Positions 17,613 to 26,694 of a stretch of 64,000 nucleotides of DNA are shown in pieces. This stretch comes from Microbacterium sp. cf046. Its GTDB lineage: Bacteria > Actinomycetota > Actinomycetes > Actinomycetales > Microbacteriaceae. A program made the position numbers and the translations under genes. The DNA is taken from positions 124,001 through 188,000 of the forward strand of contig NZ_FOZJ01000001.1 in the NCBI RefSeq assembly GCF_900114345.1, written 5' to 3'. The notes below the pieces were generated by a model. It was not told the origin of the DNA, ran no database searches, and worked only from the letters and a program-made list of their open reading frames with translations. Position 1 is the first letter of the stretch, and each line of letters begins with the position of its first letter.

Positions 17613-18902
17613 TCACGCGGGTGGTGCGGTGCAGATCGCCGAGGAGGCGATCAGGTCGTGGTACTGCTGAGCGGTCCACGGCAGGCCCGCCTCGGGCGCC
17701 GTCGCGCCTGCGGTCGCCGGCGCCTTGGAGGCGATCGCGGCGAGCTCCCACGCGAGATACTCGGCGAGCGCCGCACCGCCGCCGGAGTTGTTCAGCACGA
17801 CCGCGACCGTGAGACCGGACTGCGGGTCCGAGAACGCGGCCGTCGAGTATCCGGGAACCGAGCCGTACTGCCCGATCAACGAGCCCGCCTGGATCGCACC
17901 GCCGCTCGTCGTGTACCAGGCCGGGGCGCCGGCGTAGACGGCGATCGGCTCATCGAAGCGGTCGACGCCGTCCGGCAGGATCGCGCCAGCCGCCAGCGCC
18001 TGCGCGTAGCGACCCAGATCGGTGATGTCCGAGACCACGCCCGAGTCGGTGTACCCGATGCTCGCCGACATCGAAGTGACATCGAGCGGCTCGGTGCAGT
18101 TCATCACGCCGGCCGCGTCCCGCAGTGAGTGGTGGCCGTTCAGTACGGGACCCGATTCGGATGCCGCGGCCGGGGCGCCCGACGGCAGCTGGGTGGCGGT
18201 CAGGTCGAGCGGGTCGAACACGTAGTCCTCGAGCAGCTGGGCCGCGCTTCGCCCGGTCGCGCGCTCGAGCGCCGTGCCGAGCAGCACGTAGCCGGCGTCG
18301 GAGTCGCGGTACGCCGTTCCCGGTTCGCCCTCGCGCGGCTGGCCGAGTCCGTAGCTCGCGAGCTCGCGCGGGTTCCAAACGCGCGCCGGGTTGGACAGGA
18401 ACAGGCTCGACAGCTGGGCGCTGTAGGACCCGATGCCGGAGGTGCTGTCGCACAGCTCGCCGAGGGTCACGCCGCCGAGGTCGGGGACTCCCGCGACCCA
18501 CTTCGTCACGGGATCGTTGATCCTCACCGTGCCTTCGGCGGCGACCGCGTACAGCACATCGCACGTCATCGCGCGGGTGACCTGGGCGATGCGGAACTCC
18601 ATGTCTGCAGTGACGGCCTTGCCGCCGACCGACTCGACGCCGAGCCCCTTGACCAGGGTTCCGCTCCACGGGGCCCACACCCCGACGATCGCTCCGGAGG
18701 CACCGGAGGCGGTCATCGCCTGGGTGACGGCATCCTGCAGCTGCTGCGCCGTCGTCTCGGGGAATGGCGTGTCGACCGCAGCGGGAACGTCGATGTCGAC
18801 GTGCTCGTCCGGCGCGCAGCCGGTGACGATCAGGGATGCCGCGACGACGGAGGCGAGTGCGATCGCAGCACGCCATCGTGTGGGTCGAACCCGCATTTTC
18901 AC
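17613..18902 (-). CDS. Lipoprotein serine-hydrolase homologue with degenerate active site
   Basis: A 429-residue predicted lipoprotein (lipobox Cys29, VTGC) with the overall fold of the D,D-carboxypeptidase/class C beta-lactamase family. The catalytic set is lost. The FRIxSVTK block reads FRIAQVTR, so the Ser nucleophile is Gln107 and the general base Lys is Arg110. The YSN block reads DSD. The H-T-G block reads QYG in GQYGSVPGYST. The surrounding family sequence is well kept (INDPVTKWVAGVPDLG, YVLLGTALERATGRS), so the frame is sound and the substitutions are not sequencing noise at one site. It is likely a binding or regulatory pseudoenzyme at the cell surface. A purine-rich GGGGGGTG precedes the ATG. 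Confidence 0.82.
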   Translation of the reverse strand: MKMRVRPTRWRAAIALASVVAASLIVTGCAPDEHVDIDVPAAVDTPFPETTAQQLQDAVTQAMTASGASGAIVGVWAPWSGTLVKGLGVESVGGKAVTADMEFRIAQVTRAMTCDVLYAVAAEGTVRINDPVTKWVAGVPDLGGVTLGELCDSTSGIGSYSAQLSSLFLSNPARVWNPRELASYGLGQPREGEPGTAYRDSDAGYVLLGTALERATGRSAAQLLEDYVFDPLDLTATQLPSGAPAAASESGPVLNGHHSLRDAAGVMNCTEPLDVTSMSASIGYTDSGVVSDITDLGRYAQALAAGAILPDGVDRFDEPIAVYAGAPAWYTTSGGAIQAGSLIGQYGSVPGYSTAAFSDPQSGLTVAVVLNNSGGGAALAEYLAWELAAIASKAPATAGATAPEAGLPWTAQQYHDLIASSAICTAPPA

Positions 18903-18974
18903 CCCCCGGTGTCTGGAATGAATTCAAACACACTGTGGACCTGGACCGTTCACGGCCGTGCGTAGTGTAGGAAG

Positions 18975-19286
18975 ATGGTCCACCGATTCGACGAACCGGT
19001 CGTCACCGCCGTTCTCGCGCACATGAACGGCGATCACGACGACGACAATCGCCTGATCGCACGCGCGTTCGGCCCGGACCGGGACGTGGTCGGCGCCACG
19101 ATGACCGGCTTCGACGGAGACGGTGGGCAGTGGCGTGCACAGCTCGCCGGCGGCGACGAGATCGATGTGCGGGTGCCCTGGCCGGGCGGACCGATCACCG
19201 AGCGCCCGCAGGTGCGCCGCGAGATCGTCGCCCTGTACGACGAGTCGTGCCGGAGGCTCGGAATCGAGCCGCGGGCACACGCGTAG
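18975..19286 (+). CDS. DUF2470 domain protein, heme oxygenase neighbour
   Basis: A 103-residue soluble protein built from the DUF2470 domain: HMNGDHDDDNRLIARAF at the start, then a small sheet and helix. The same domain forms the C-terminal part of HugZ-type heme-degrading proteins and of several heme-utilisation proteins. Here it stands alone, 44 bases upstream of a canonical heme oxygenase, so a role in handling heme or its products is a reasonable inference. A TAGTGT hexamer (18963-18968) ends 6 bases before the ATG, suggesting a leaderless transcript. Confidence 0.8.
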   Translation: MVHRFDEPVVTAVLAHMNGDHDDDNRLIARAFGPDRDVVGATMTGFDGDGGQWRAQLAGGDEIDVRVPWPGGPITERPQVRREIVALYDESCRRLGIEPRAHA

Positions 19287-19297
19287 CGATCCCAAGT

Positions 19298-19319
19298 TAG
19301 GGGAGCCTTAGTTCCCCTA
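19298..19319. promoter_or_regulatory. DtxR/IdeR-like iron box overlapping the heme oxygenase promoter
   Basis: TAGGGGA and TCCCCTA form perfect 7-base arms around an 8-base centre. The left part, TTAGGGGAGCCTTAG, resembles the DtxR/IdeR consensus TTAGGTTAGCCTAA, while the right part departs from it. It lies between the heme oxygenase -35 position and its -10 TACACT (19318-19323). Binding here would block transcription when iron is sufficient, which suits a heme-iron acquisition enzyme. The identity of the regulator is inferred. Confidence 0.6.
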
Positions 19320-19330
19320 CACTGTGGACT

Positions 19331-19987
19331 ATGAGCGACCCGATCCCGTTCTCCACCGCCCTCCGCGAGCGTTCCGGCGCCGCCCATTCCGGCAGCGAGA
19401 GTGCGGGCTTCATGGCGGACCTGATGAGTGGCGAGGGCACCCGCGAGGACTACATCGCGCTCGTCGTGCAGCACTGGTACATGTACGACGCGCTCGAGCG
19501 TGCCGCCGGGCGGATGCGCCGCGACCCGGTCGCGTCGGTCTTCATCTCGGACCGCCTGACCCGGCTGCCGGCGCTGGAGGCCGACCTCGAGTTCCTGATC
19601 GGCCCCGACTGGCGCGACCAGATCTCGCCGCTGCCGACGACGAAGCGCTATGTCGATCGCATCGATCTGGTGGGTACGACCTGGGCGGGCGGGTTCGTTG
19701 CGCACCACTACACGCGCTACCTCGGCGACCTGTCCGGCGGTCAGTTCATCGGCAGGGTCATGGCCCGCCGCTTCGGCTTCGAGACGAACGGCATCGGGTT
19801 CTACGTCTTCGACGACATCGCCGACCCCAAGGCGTTCAAGGAGGTGTACCGCGACCAGCTGGATGCCGCACCGTGGGACGCCGAGGAGCAGGAGCGCGTC
19901 ATCGCCGAGGTGCTGCTGGCGTACCGGATGAACACCGAGGTGTTCGAAGACCTCGCCGCCGCGAAGGCGCAGTCGCAGGTCGCCTGA
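19331..19987 (+). CDS. hmuO: Heme oxygenase (biliverdin-producing)
   Basis: A 218-residue all-helical enzyme that opens heme to biliverdin, CO and iron using a reductase partner. The proximal heme ligand is His19 (SGAAHSGSES). The distal helix signature is GDLSGGQ at residues 132-138. Length and order match HmuO of Corynebacterium. There is no signal peptide, so it acts on cytoplasmic heme. TACACT ends 7 bases before the ATG and no ribosome site is visible, so the message is probably leaderless. The overlapping palindrome suggests iron control. No heme ABC transporter is adjacent, so heme import must be encoded elsewhere. Confidence 0.95.
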   Translation: MSDPIPFSTALRERSGAAHSGSESAGFMADLMSGEGTREDYIALVVQHWYMYDALERAAGRMRRDPVASVFISDRLTRLPALEADLEFLIGPDWRDQISPLPTTKRYVDRIDLVGTTWAGGFVAHHYTRYLGDLSGGQFIGRVMARRFGFETNGIGFYVFDDIADPKAFKEVYRDQLDAAPWDAEEQERVIAEVLLAYRMNTEVFEDLAAAKAQSQVA

Positions 19988-20013
19988 CCCCCGGCATCCC
20001 GGACCATCTTCGG

Positions 20014-20092
20014 CGAAACCACCTCTTCTCGCCGAGTCCATGCCGGTTCGCGCGACCATTGAGGGTGGTTTCGTCGAGAAGGGGTGGTTTCG
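20014..20092. repeat. Long intergenic inverted repeat (REP-like)
   Basis: An 18-base arm at 20014-20031 pairs with 20075-20092 with one mismatch (CGAAACCACCTCTTCTCG against CGAGAAGGGGTGGTTTCG). The loop carries a third copy of GGTGGTTTCG near 20064. It fills the space between the convergent heme oxygenase and helicase genes. It lacks a T-tract, so it looks more like a repetitive palindromic element than a simple terminator. Confidence 0.6.
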
Positions 20093-20118
20093 CGCGGAAG
20101 GAGTGAGGTCGCCGGGGA

Positions 20119-21477
20119 TCAGGATGCCGCGGCGCGGACGCCCGCCATGAACCGCTGCACATCGGGGTCGACCCGGATGTCGCCGGGCCGGAGCGGCCGG
20201 GACAGGTACAGACCGTCGAGCGACGTGAGCCGGCTCAGCGCGACATAGGTCTGGCCCGGAGCGAACGCGCCGGAGCCGAGATCGATGACCGCGCGCTCGT
20301 ACGTCTTGCCCTGGCTCTTGTGGATCGTCACCGCCCAGGCGAGCCGCAGCGGGAACTGCGTGAACTCGGCGACGATCTCGCGGGTGAGCGACTTCGATCC
20401 GGCGTCGTAGGCGTAGCGGAACCTCTCCCACACGGCGGGCTCGACCTCGAACTCCTGGCCCTCCACCTCGACCCGGACGGTGCCGCCCGCGATCCGGGTC
20501 ACGGTGCCGATCGTGCCGTTCACCCAGCGCGGCGGCTCGCCGTACGATCCGGTGTCGTTGCGGAGGAACATGACCTGCGCACCGACTTTGAGCTTCAGGT
20601 CCACATCGGCCGGGTACGAGGCCTCCCCGCGCCCGAAGTCTCCGGTGATCTCCGCGGTCGCGGTCTGCTCGCGACCGATGAGCTCGGTGAGGTGCCGGCG
20701 GTTGATGCTGTTGACGATGTCGTTGCGCGTCGCGAGCGTGATGATCGGATGCTCGCCGTCGGCAGGATCCGGCGGTGTGCGCGCGCCGGTGTCGTTGAGC
20801 ACTTCCGCGATGTCTGCGGTGACGTGCCCGTGGCGCACCGCGTTCAGCATCGCCTTGAACGCGGGGTCGGCCTGCCGGTGGATGTCGACGAGTTCGCGGA
20901 TGTGGAGGTCGGCACCGTATGCGCCGATGTCCATGATCCCGTCACCGCCGACGCTGCCGACCCACACCTTGGCGTCGAAGAACCAGAACGAGCGGTAGTG
21001 ATCGCGGATGTAGTGCGCCTCGTCTCCGCGGGGCGGCACGGGTGCCAGCTGGTACGGATCCCCGAACATGACGACCTGCACGCCGCCGAACGGCTCGGCG
21101 CGTCGGCCCCGCGCCTGGCGCAGCGACCGGTCGATCGCGTCCATCAGGTCGGCGTTGACCATTGAGATCTCGTCGATCACGAGCGTGTCGATCGCGTTGA
21201 GGATCTTGCGCGTGGCGTCGGACTGGTCGATCTGGCTGCCGGCGATCAGCCCGATCGGCAGGCGGAACAGCGAATGGATCGTCTGGCCCTCGACGTTCAG
21301 TGCGGCCACGCCGGTCGGTGCGCACACCGCGATCTGCTTGGACGTGTTCCACGCCAGGTGCTGCAGGAGCGTCGACTTCCCGGTGCCCGCCCGGCCGGTG
21401 ACGAACACGTGCTCGCGTGTGTCCTCGATCAGACGGAACAGCGCCTCCTGCTCGGGCGAGAGCGGAGGTGTGGTCAC
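20119..21477 (-). CDS. PIF1-like DNA helicase
   Basis: A 452-residue superfamily 1 helicase. Walker A is GRAGTGKST (residues 28-36), followed by CAPTGVAALNVEGQTIHSLF. The Walker B motif is TLVIDEISMV. GDPYQLAPV comes next, and near the C-terminus WAVTIHKSQGKTYERAVIDL and YVALSRLTSLDGLYL. These are the PIF1/RecD-type motifs Ia to VI. Such helicases unwind DNA 5'-3' and can resolve G-quadruplexes or RNA-DNA hybrids; bacterial roles are mostly undefined. The GTG at 21477 has TACCAT 6 bases upstream and no Shine-Dalgarno. A farther ATG at 21570 adds only low-complexity residues. Confidence 0.9.
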   Translation of the reverse strand: MTTPPLSPEQEALFRLIEDTREHVFVTGRAGTGKSTLLQHLAWNTSKQIAVCAPTGVAALNVEGQTIHSLFRLPIGLIAGSQIDQSDATRKILNAIDTLVIDEISMVNADLMDAIDRSLRQARGRRAEPFGGVQVVMFGDPYQLAPVPPRGDEAHYIRDHYRSFWFFDAKVWVGSVGGDGIMDIGAYGADLHIRELVDIHRQADPAFKAMLNAVRHGHVTADIAEVLNDTGARTPPDPADGEHPIITLATRNDIVNSINRRHLTELIGREQTATAEITGDFGRGEASYPADVDLKLKVGAQVMFLRNDTGSYGEPPRWVNGTIGTVTRIAGGTVRVEVEGQEFEVEPAVWERFRYAYDAGSKSLTREIVAEFTQFPLRLAWAVTIHKSQGKTYERAVIDLGSGAFAPGQTYVALSRLTSLDGLYLSRPLRPGDIRVDPDVQRFMAGVRAAAS

Positions 21478-21621
21478 CGATTCATGGTAACCAGCCCTGC
21501 GTTGCCGCGACGGTCGCCTGTGCACGACGAATTCGCCCACGACGGCGGATGACGACACCCGGATTCTCACAGGCGCATGTTCCTACACTGGATGCAGAGC
21601 CCGAGGGGGATCGACGGGGCG

Positions 21622-22764
21622 ATGGACATGTCTGGCATGGACACGGTTGCGAAGGACGCGGGGGCGGAGCGCACGAATGCGACTCCGCACGCGACAGCGC
21701 CTGAAACCCAGCCCGCGGCATCCCCCCGTCGTCGCCGGCTGGCCCTCGACCTCACCCTCCTCGCGATCGTCGGCCTGGTGCTGATCGCAGCCGTCGGCGC
21801 CGGCACGGCCGCGATCTTCCGCGAGTTCTACAGTCCGAGCGCATTCGTGGAGCGCTATCTCGGGATGCTCGCACAGGGCCGCGCCGCCGATGCGCTCGCC
21901 GTCGCCGGGGTGGCGGTGGACTCCGCCGAGCTCGAAGCGGCGGGACTGCCCGCCACCGCCTCGGACGCGCTCCTGCGCCACGACGCCCTGGCGACGCTGA
22001 CCGACATCGAGATCGTCTCAGAAGAGGAGACCGCTCAGGGCACCACGCTCGTGACCGCGCGGTACCACGCGGGCGCCTTCCCCGGCACGACCACCTTCGA
22101 GGTGGAGCGCGCCGGCTGGGTGGGCCTCGCGCCGACGTGGCAGTTCGCAACGAGTCCCCTGGCGGTCATGGACCTCGCGGTGAAGGGTTCGATGTCGTTC
22201 GACGTGAACGGATTCGTGGTCGACAAGCGCCAGGTCTCGCCGGACGGCGTGGATGCCGACCCCACGGCTCCCCTGTCGCTGCTGGTCTTCTCCCCCGGCA
22301 TCTACTCCGTCTCGGTCGACACCCCGATCTCGTCGACCCGCGGTGCGGCCGTCCTCTCGGACAGCCCGTTCGTGAACGTTCCGGTGGACATCCAGGCCTT
22401 CGCGACCCCGCAGTTCGTCGAGGTCGTCCAGGAGCGGGTGGAGCAGTTCCTTACGGAGTGCGCGACGCAGGAAGTGCTCCAGCCGACGGCGTGCCCGTTC
22501 GGCTTCGTCGTGCAGGATCGCATCGTGTCACCGCCGACGTGGTCGATCGCGGCCCAGCCCACCGTCTCGGTGGTTCCCGAGGGCGCGGGCTGGCGCATCC
22601 CGCCGGCGGACGCGGTCGCCCATATCGAGGTCGCGATCCGCTCGCTCTTCGACGGCTCGGTGCGCGACGTGGCCGATGACGTGCCGTTCATCGTGACGGG
22701 AACGATCGCGATCCTGCCGGACGGCACCGCCTCGATCAGTGTGAGCGGACCCGACCCGCAGTGA
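21622..22764 (+). CDS. Membrane-anchored protein with extracytoplasmic domain, unknown function
   Basis: A protein of about 380 residues. A short charged cytoplasmic N-terminus leads into one transmembrane helix around residues 38-60 (LDLTLLAIVGLVLIAAVGAG). The large outer domain is beta-rich. It contains a NTF2-like module early (FVERYLGMLAQGRAADALAVAGV) and two cysteines 9 residues apart (CATQEVLQPTAC) that could form a disulfide. I do not recognise the family. A TACACT hexamer at 21584-21589 is a likely -10 and places transcription upstream of the ATG at 21622; an ATG at 21577 would be upstream of it. SulP follows after 96 bases. Confidence 0.65.
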   Translation: MDMSGMDTVAKDAGAERTNATPHATAPETQPAASPRRRRLALDLTLLAIVGLVLIAAVGAGTAAIFREFYSPSAFVERYLGMLAQGRAADALAVAGVAVDSAELEAAGLPATASDALLRHDALATLTDIEIVSEEETAQGTTLVTARYHAGAFPGTTTFEVERAGWVGLAPTWQFATSPLAVMDLAVKGSMSFDVNGFVVDKRQVSPDGVDADPTAPLSLLVFSPGIYSVSVDTPISSTRGAAVLSDSPFVNVPVDIQAFATPQFVEVVQERVEQFLTECATQEVLQPTACPFGFVVQDRIVSPPTWSIAAQPTVSVVPEGAGWRIPPADAVAHIEVAIRSLFDGSVRDVADDVPFIVTGTIAILPDGTASISVSGPDPQ

Positions 22765-22860
22765 CGGATGCCGCGGCGGTGATGCTCCGCCGCCGCTGAG
22801 CGGCGGACCCCTCTCCACGCGGCACCCTGGATCCGCGATGATGTGGAGCGAGGAGGCGCG

Positions 22861-24600
22861 ATGAGGCGCAAAGGGATCGGCCGCTGGCTGCCCGGCGCCG
22901 CCACGCTGCGGGACTACCGCCGTGCCTGGCTGTGGCCGGATGTGCGCGCGGGCATCGTCGTGACGGCGCTGCTGATTCCTGCCGGAATGGGGTATGCGGT
23001 CGCCGCTGGACTTCCACCCGAGACCGGCCTGTACGCCACGATCGTGCCGCTGCTCGCGTACGCCGTGTTCGGACCGTCGCGAATCCTCGTCCTCGGGCCG
23101 GACTCGGCGCTCGCGCCGATCATCGCCGCATCCATCCTCCCGCTGGCGCTCGGGGATGAGCGCCGCGCGGTGGCGCTGGCCGGCCTGCTCGCGATCATGG
23201 TCGGGGTCCTGCTGCTTCTGGGCGGAATCCTGCGCCTCGGATTCGTCACGGATCTGCTGTCCAAACCGATCAGGGTCGGCTACCTGAACGCCGTCGCGCT
23301 GCTGGTGATCCTCTCGCAGATTCCGAAGCTGCTCGGCTTCTCGATCGAAGCGATCGCCCCGCTCCCCGACATCGTGGCGATCTTCGAAGGCATCATCGGC
23401 GGCGAAGTGCAGCTGGACGCAGCGGCATTCGGCCTCGGCTCGCTCGCCATCATCTTCATCCTGCGGTGGCTGCGCTCCCCCGTGCCGGGCGTGCTCGTCG
23501 TGGTCGTCCTCGCGACCGTCATCACCGCGGTCTTCGCCCTGTCGAGTTCGCTGCCGGTTGTCGGGGCACTGCCCTTCGGCCTGCCGGCCCCCGCTCTCGG
23601 CGGCCTCCAGTGGGCCGATGTCTGGTCGCTCGCCCTGCCCGCCGCAGGCATCGCGCTGGTCGCGTTCACCGACAGCGCCGTCCTGTCCCGGTCCCTCGCT
23701 GCGCGGCGCGGTGAGAGCGTCTCCGGCAGCCAGGAGATGTCGGGCATCGGCATCGCGAACATCGCCGGCGGGCTGCTCGGCGGCTTCCCGGTGTCGGCAT
23801 CCTCGTCCCGCACACCGGTCGCCGAGCAGGCAGGCTCGCGCACCCAGCTCACCGGCGTCGTCGGCGCGGCGCTGCTCATCGCGTTCATCCTGATCGCACC
23901 GGGCGTCACCGCCTACCTCCCCTCGGCGACCCTCGCTGCCGTGGTCATCGGCGCGGCCGTCAGCCTGATCGACGTGCGGGGCGTCCTTCGCCTCATCCGC
24001 ATGGACAAGGTCGATGCCGCGCTTTCGCTTGCCGCCTTCGTCGGAGTGATCGTCTTCGGCGTGCTCGCCGGCATCCTCGTGACGATCGGCCTGTCGCTGC
24101 TCGCATTCGTCCAGCAGTCGTGGCGGCCGTACAAGGCCGAGCTGGGTCGTGTCACGGGACTGCGGGGCTACCACGATCTGTCCAGATACCCCGAGGGTGA
24201 GCGGATTCCGGGCGTGGTCATCGTGCGGTTCGATGCCCCCTTGTTCTTCGCGAACGGCGCGATGTTCGACGACTGGGTCCGCTCGCGCGTCGACGCCGTC
24301 GACGACGTGAAGACGGTCATCCTGGCGGCCGAACCGATCACCGATATCGACACCACCGCGATGGACGAACTGGTCGAGCTGGACGACTACCTCGCCTCGC
24401 AGGGGATCCGGCTTGTGCTGGCGGAGATGAAGGACCCGGTCATCGACGTACTGCGCCGCTACGGCCTGACCGAGCGCTTCACGCCCGACCGATTCGCGGC
24501 GACCGTCGGCGCAGCTGTCGACGAGCTGACCGGCGGGCTTCGCCGCGACCTCGAGGGCACCAAGTGGGAGGGAGAGTCCGACGAGCCGCCGACGCGGTGA
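22861..24600 (+). CDS. SulP family anion transporter with STAS domain
   Basis: A 579-residue permease. The SulP membrane domain has 12-14 helices and opens WLWPDVRAGIVVTALLIPAGMGYAVAAGLPPETGLYA, which contains the family signature. A cytoplasmic STAS domain occupies about residues 440-555 (VVIVRFDAPLFFANGAMFDDWV, then DTTAMDELVELDDYL). Members carry sulfate, bicarbonate or other anions, usually with H+ or Na+. The ATG at 22861 follows GAGGAGG. No carbonic anhydrase or sulfate assimilation gene adjoins it, so the substrate remains open. Confidence 0.9.
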   Translation: MRRKGIGRWLPGAATLRDYRRAWLWPDVRAGIVVTALLIPAGMGYAVAAGLPPETGLYATIVPLLAYAVFGPSRILVLGPDSALAPIIAASILPLALGDERRAVALAGLLAIMVGVLLLLGGILRLGFVTDLLSKPIRVGYLNAVALLVILSQIPKLLGFSIEAIAPLPDIVAIFEGIIGGEVQLDAAAFGLGSLAIIFILRWLRSPVPGVLVVVVLATVITAVFALSSSLPVVGALPFGLPAPALGGLQWADVWSLALPAAGIALVAFTDSAVLSRSLAARRGESVSGSQEMSGIGIANIAGGLLGGFPVSASSSRTPVAEQAGSRTQLTGVVGAALLIAFILIAPGVTAYLPSATLAAVVIGAAVSLIDVRGVLRLIRMDKVDAALSLAAFVGVIVFGVLAGILVTIGLSLLAFVQQSWRPYKAELGRVTGLRGYHDLSRYPEGERIPGVVIVRFDAPLFFANGAMFDDWVRSRVDAVDDVKTVILAAEPITDIDTTAMDELVELDDYLASQGIRLVLAEMKDPVIDVLRRYGLTERFTPDRFAATVGAAVDELTGGLRRDLEGTKWEGESDEPPTR

Positions 24601-24609
24601 GGAGCACGG

Positions 24610-26643
24610 TCAGCCGTTCCGGGCGTCGCGCTCGGCGAGCGCCGCGAGCTTGGCGTTGTAGGCCTCCAGCTCGGCATCCCCGGTGCGGTCGGCGTGACGA
24701 TCCGCGCGCTTCTGGGCGCGCTCGTCGCTGCGGCTCCACTGGATCGCCACGATGATCGCAAGGATCAGGGTCGGCAGCTCGCCGATCGACCAGGCGACTC
24801 CGCCGCCGATGTACTGGTCTTCGAGTGGGGTGGCCCCCCACGTGCGGCCCATGCCGCCGAACCATTCCGACACCATGAGGCCCGACTGCATCATGATCGC
24901 GATGCCGAAGAAGGCGTGGATGGCCATCACGGCGATGAGCATGACGAGCCGCCCGGCGTACGGGAGCCGGTACGCCACCGGGTCGATGCCGATCAGGGTC
25001 AGCACGAAGAGGTACCCGGTGATCAGGAAGTGGGCGATCATCCACTCGTGCCCGAGATGGTCGTACAGCGACCAGCGGAAGAGATCCGTGAAGTAGAAGA
25101 CCCACAGCGACCCGACGAACAGCCCGGCCGCGACGAACGGATTCGTGAGCACACGCGCGACAGGCGAGTGCACCGCCCAGAGGATCCACTCCCTGCCGCC
25201 GCGGGTGCCGTCGTCGCGCTTTCGGATCGCCCGCGCCGCGAGGGTGACCGGAGCGCCGACCACGAGCAGCAGCGGGATCGCCATCGTCAGCAGCATGTGG
25301 CCCACCATGTGCACGCTGAAGAGGTAATCCTGGTACGCGTTGACCGGCCCGGACGTCACCCAGAACAGCAGGGCGAGACCCGCGATCCACAGCACCGTGC
25401 GGTACAGCGGCCAGCGGTCGCCGCGGCGGCGCAGGCGGAGCACTCCGGCGACGTACAGGAAGATCCCGAAGCCTGCGGCGAATGCCCACAGCAGGTCGAG
25501 GTTCCAGGAGGTGAACCAGCGGTCGATCGTGAGCTCGGGCGGGAGGGCGGCGCCGGTGAGGTACTCGGCGGGGGATCGCACGGGCGGCAGATCGGCCGTC
25601 GTCGGCGGTGCGGTCCGCGCGAGCGCGACCGCCGCTCCACTGGCGAGGCCCATGAACGCGAGTTCGAGCACCACCAGGCCCCAGAAACGGCGTGAGGACG
25701 CATCCTCGCCCAGACGGCCGATCAGCGTTCTGCGGTAGAGCGCGCCGAGCACGCCGAGCGCGATGAGCGCTGCGACCTTCACCAGCAGGATCGCGCCGTA
25801 CGGGGATGCGAGGTTCTCCCAGGCACCCACTCCGATCGAGGCCCGCACCGTGCCCGAGACGGCGACGACCACGAACGCGGCCAGCGCCATGCTGGAGTAC
25901 CGCCCCATCGCCGTCGCCAGCGCCGGACGTGAAAGCAGCGGGCGCACCGCGACCATCAGCAGCAGGCCGCCGAGCCAGATCGCCGCGGAGATGATGTGCA
26001 GGATCAGCGCCATCACCGCTTCGTGGTGGTACGCCTCCTCGCCGGAGTGCCCCTGGGTCCCCATCGGCACCAGCGCCGCGATCGCCAGGATCGCGACCAA
26101 CAGCGTGGGAGTCCACGAGCGCACCGCGAACGCGAGCACGGTGATCGCCGCGCCGGCGACCGCGGTGATGAGCCACGTGCGCCCGCCCTCGGTCTCGACC
26201 AGGAAGCGACCGAGCTGCGAGCCGAACTCCGGGCCGAGCCCGACGGCGGGGTTGAAGCTGTTGACGAACGTGAAGAAGCCCGTGACCGCTGCGGCGACGG
26301 TGAAGATCGCTGCCGAGATCGATGCCATATCGAGCGCTGCGTCGAACTCGCGCTCGCCCGCCTTCAACGTGAACAGGGCCGTCACGAGTGCGCCGACCAT
26401 GCCCGCGGCCGCGAGGTTGACGACGAGCGTGGCAGTCGGCAGCCCCCACCGCACCAGGGGCCCCGGGTCGCCGATCGCGAACGGCGCTGCACCGCCGCCG
26501 ACGATGAGCCCCCAGATCAGTGTCGCGACGGCGACGACGACGAGGATCCCGGGCCCGGCGGCACGGAGGGCACGCGCCGACGTCACGCCTCCCGACGCTT
26601 CACGCGGCGCATCGGCGCCAGGCGGAGCGGAGGTCGGGATCAC
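24610..26643 (-). CDS. Copper resistance CopD domain fused to CtaG-type cytochrome c oxidase assembly domain
   Basis: A 677-residue polytopic membrane protein. The first half has about nine helices and the CopD-like segment (HHEAVMALILHIISAAIWLGGLLLMVAV). The second half is a CtaG/Caa3 assembly domain (FSVHMVGHMLLTMAIPLLLVVGAPVTLAAR, then HAFFGIAIMM). Such fusions are common in actinobacteria and are linked to copper delivery to the cytochrome oxidase CuB centre. The C-terminal 50 residues are charged and cytoplasmic. A GTG start has TAGGGT 6 bases upstream and no Shine-Dalgarno. Confidence 0.88.
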   Translation of the reverse strand: MIPTSAPPGADAPREASGGVTSARALRAAGPGILVVVAVATLIWGLIVGGGAAPFAIGDPGPLVRWGLPTATLVVNLAAAGMVGALVTALFTLKAGEREFDAALDMASISAAIFTVAAAVTGFFTFVNSFNPAVGLGPEFGSQLGRFLVETEGGRTWLITAVAGAAITVLAFAVRSWTPTLLVAILAIAALVPMGTQGHSGEEAYHHEAVMALILHIISAAIWLGGLLLMVAVRPLLSRPALATAMGRYSSMALAAFVVVAVSGTVRASIGVGAWENLASPYGAILLVKVAALIALGVLGALYRRTLIGRLGEDASSRRFWGLVVLELAFMGLASGAAVALARTAPPTTADLPPVRSPAEYLTGAALPPELTIDRWFTSWNLDLLWAFAAGFGIFLYVAGVLRLRRRGDRWPLYRTVLWIAGLALLFWVTSGPVNAYQDYLFSVHMVGHMLLTMAIPLLLVVGAPVTLAARAIRKRDDGTRGGREWILWAVHSPVARVLTNPFVAAGLFVGSLWVFYFTDLFRWSLYDHLGHEWMIAHFLITGYLFVLTLIGIDPVAYRLPYAGRLVMLIAVMAIHAFFGIAIMMQSGLMVSEWFGGMGRTWGATPLEDQYIGGGVAWSIGELPTLILAIIVAIQWSRSDERAQKRADRHADRTGDAELEAYNAKLAALAERDARNG

Positions 26644-26694
26644 GGTCCAACCCTACGTGCGCCCGGCTGTGCGCCCTCTGCGGGCGGAGCCGAG

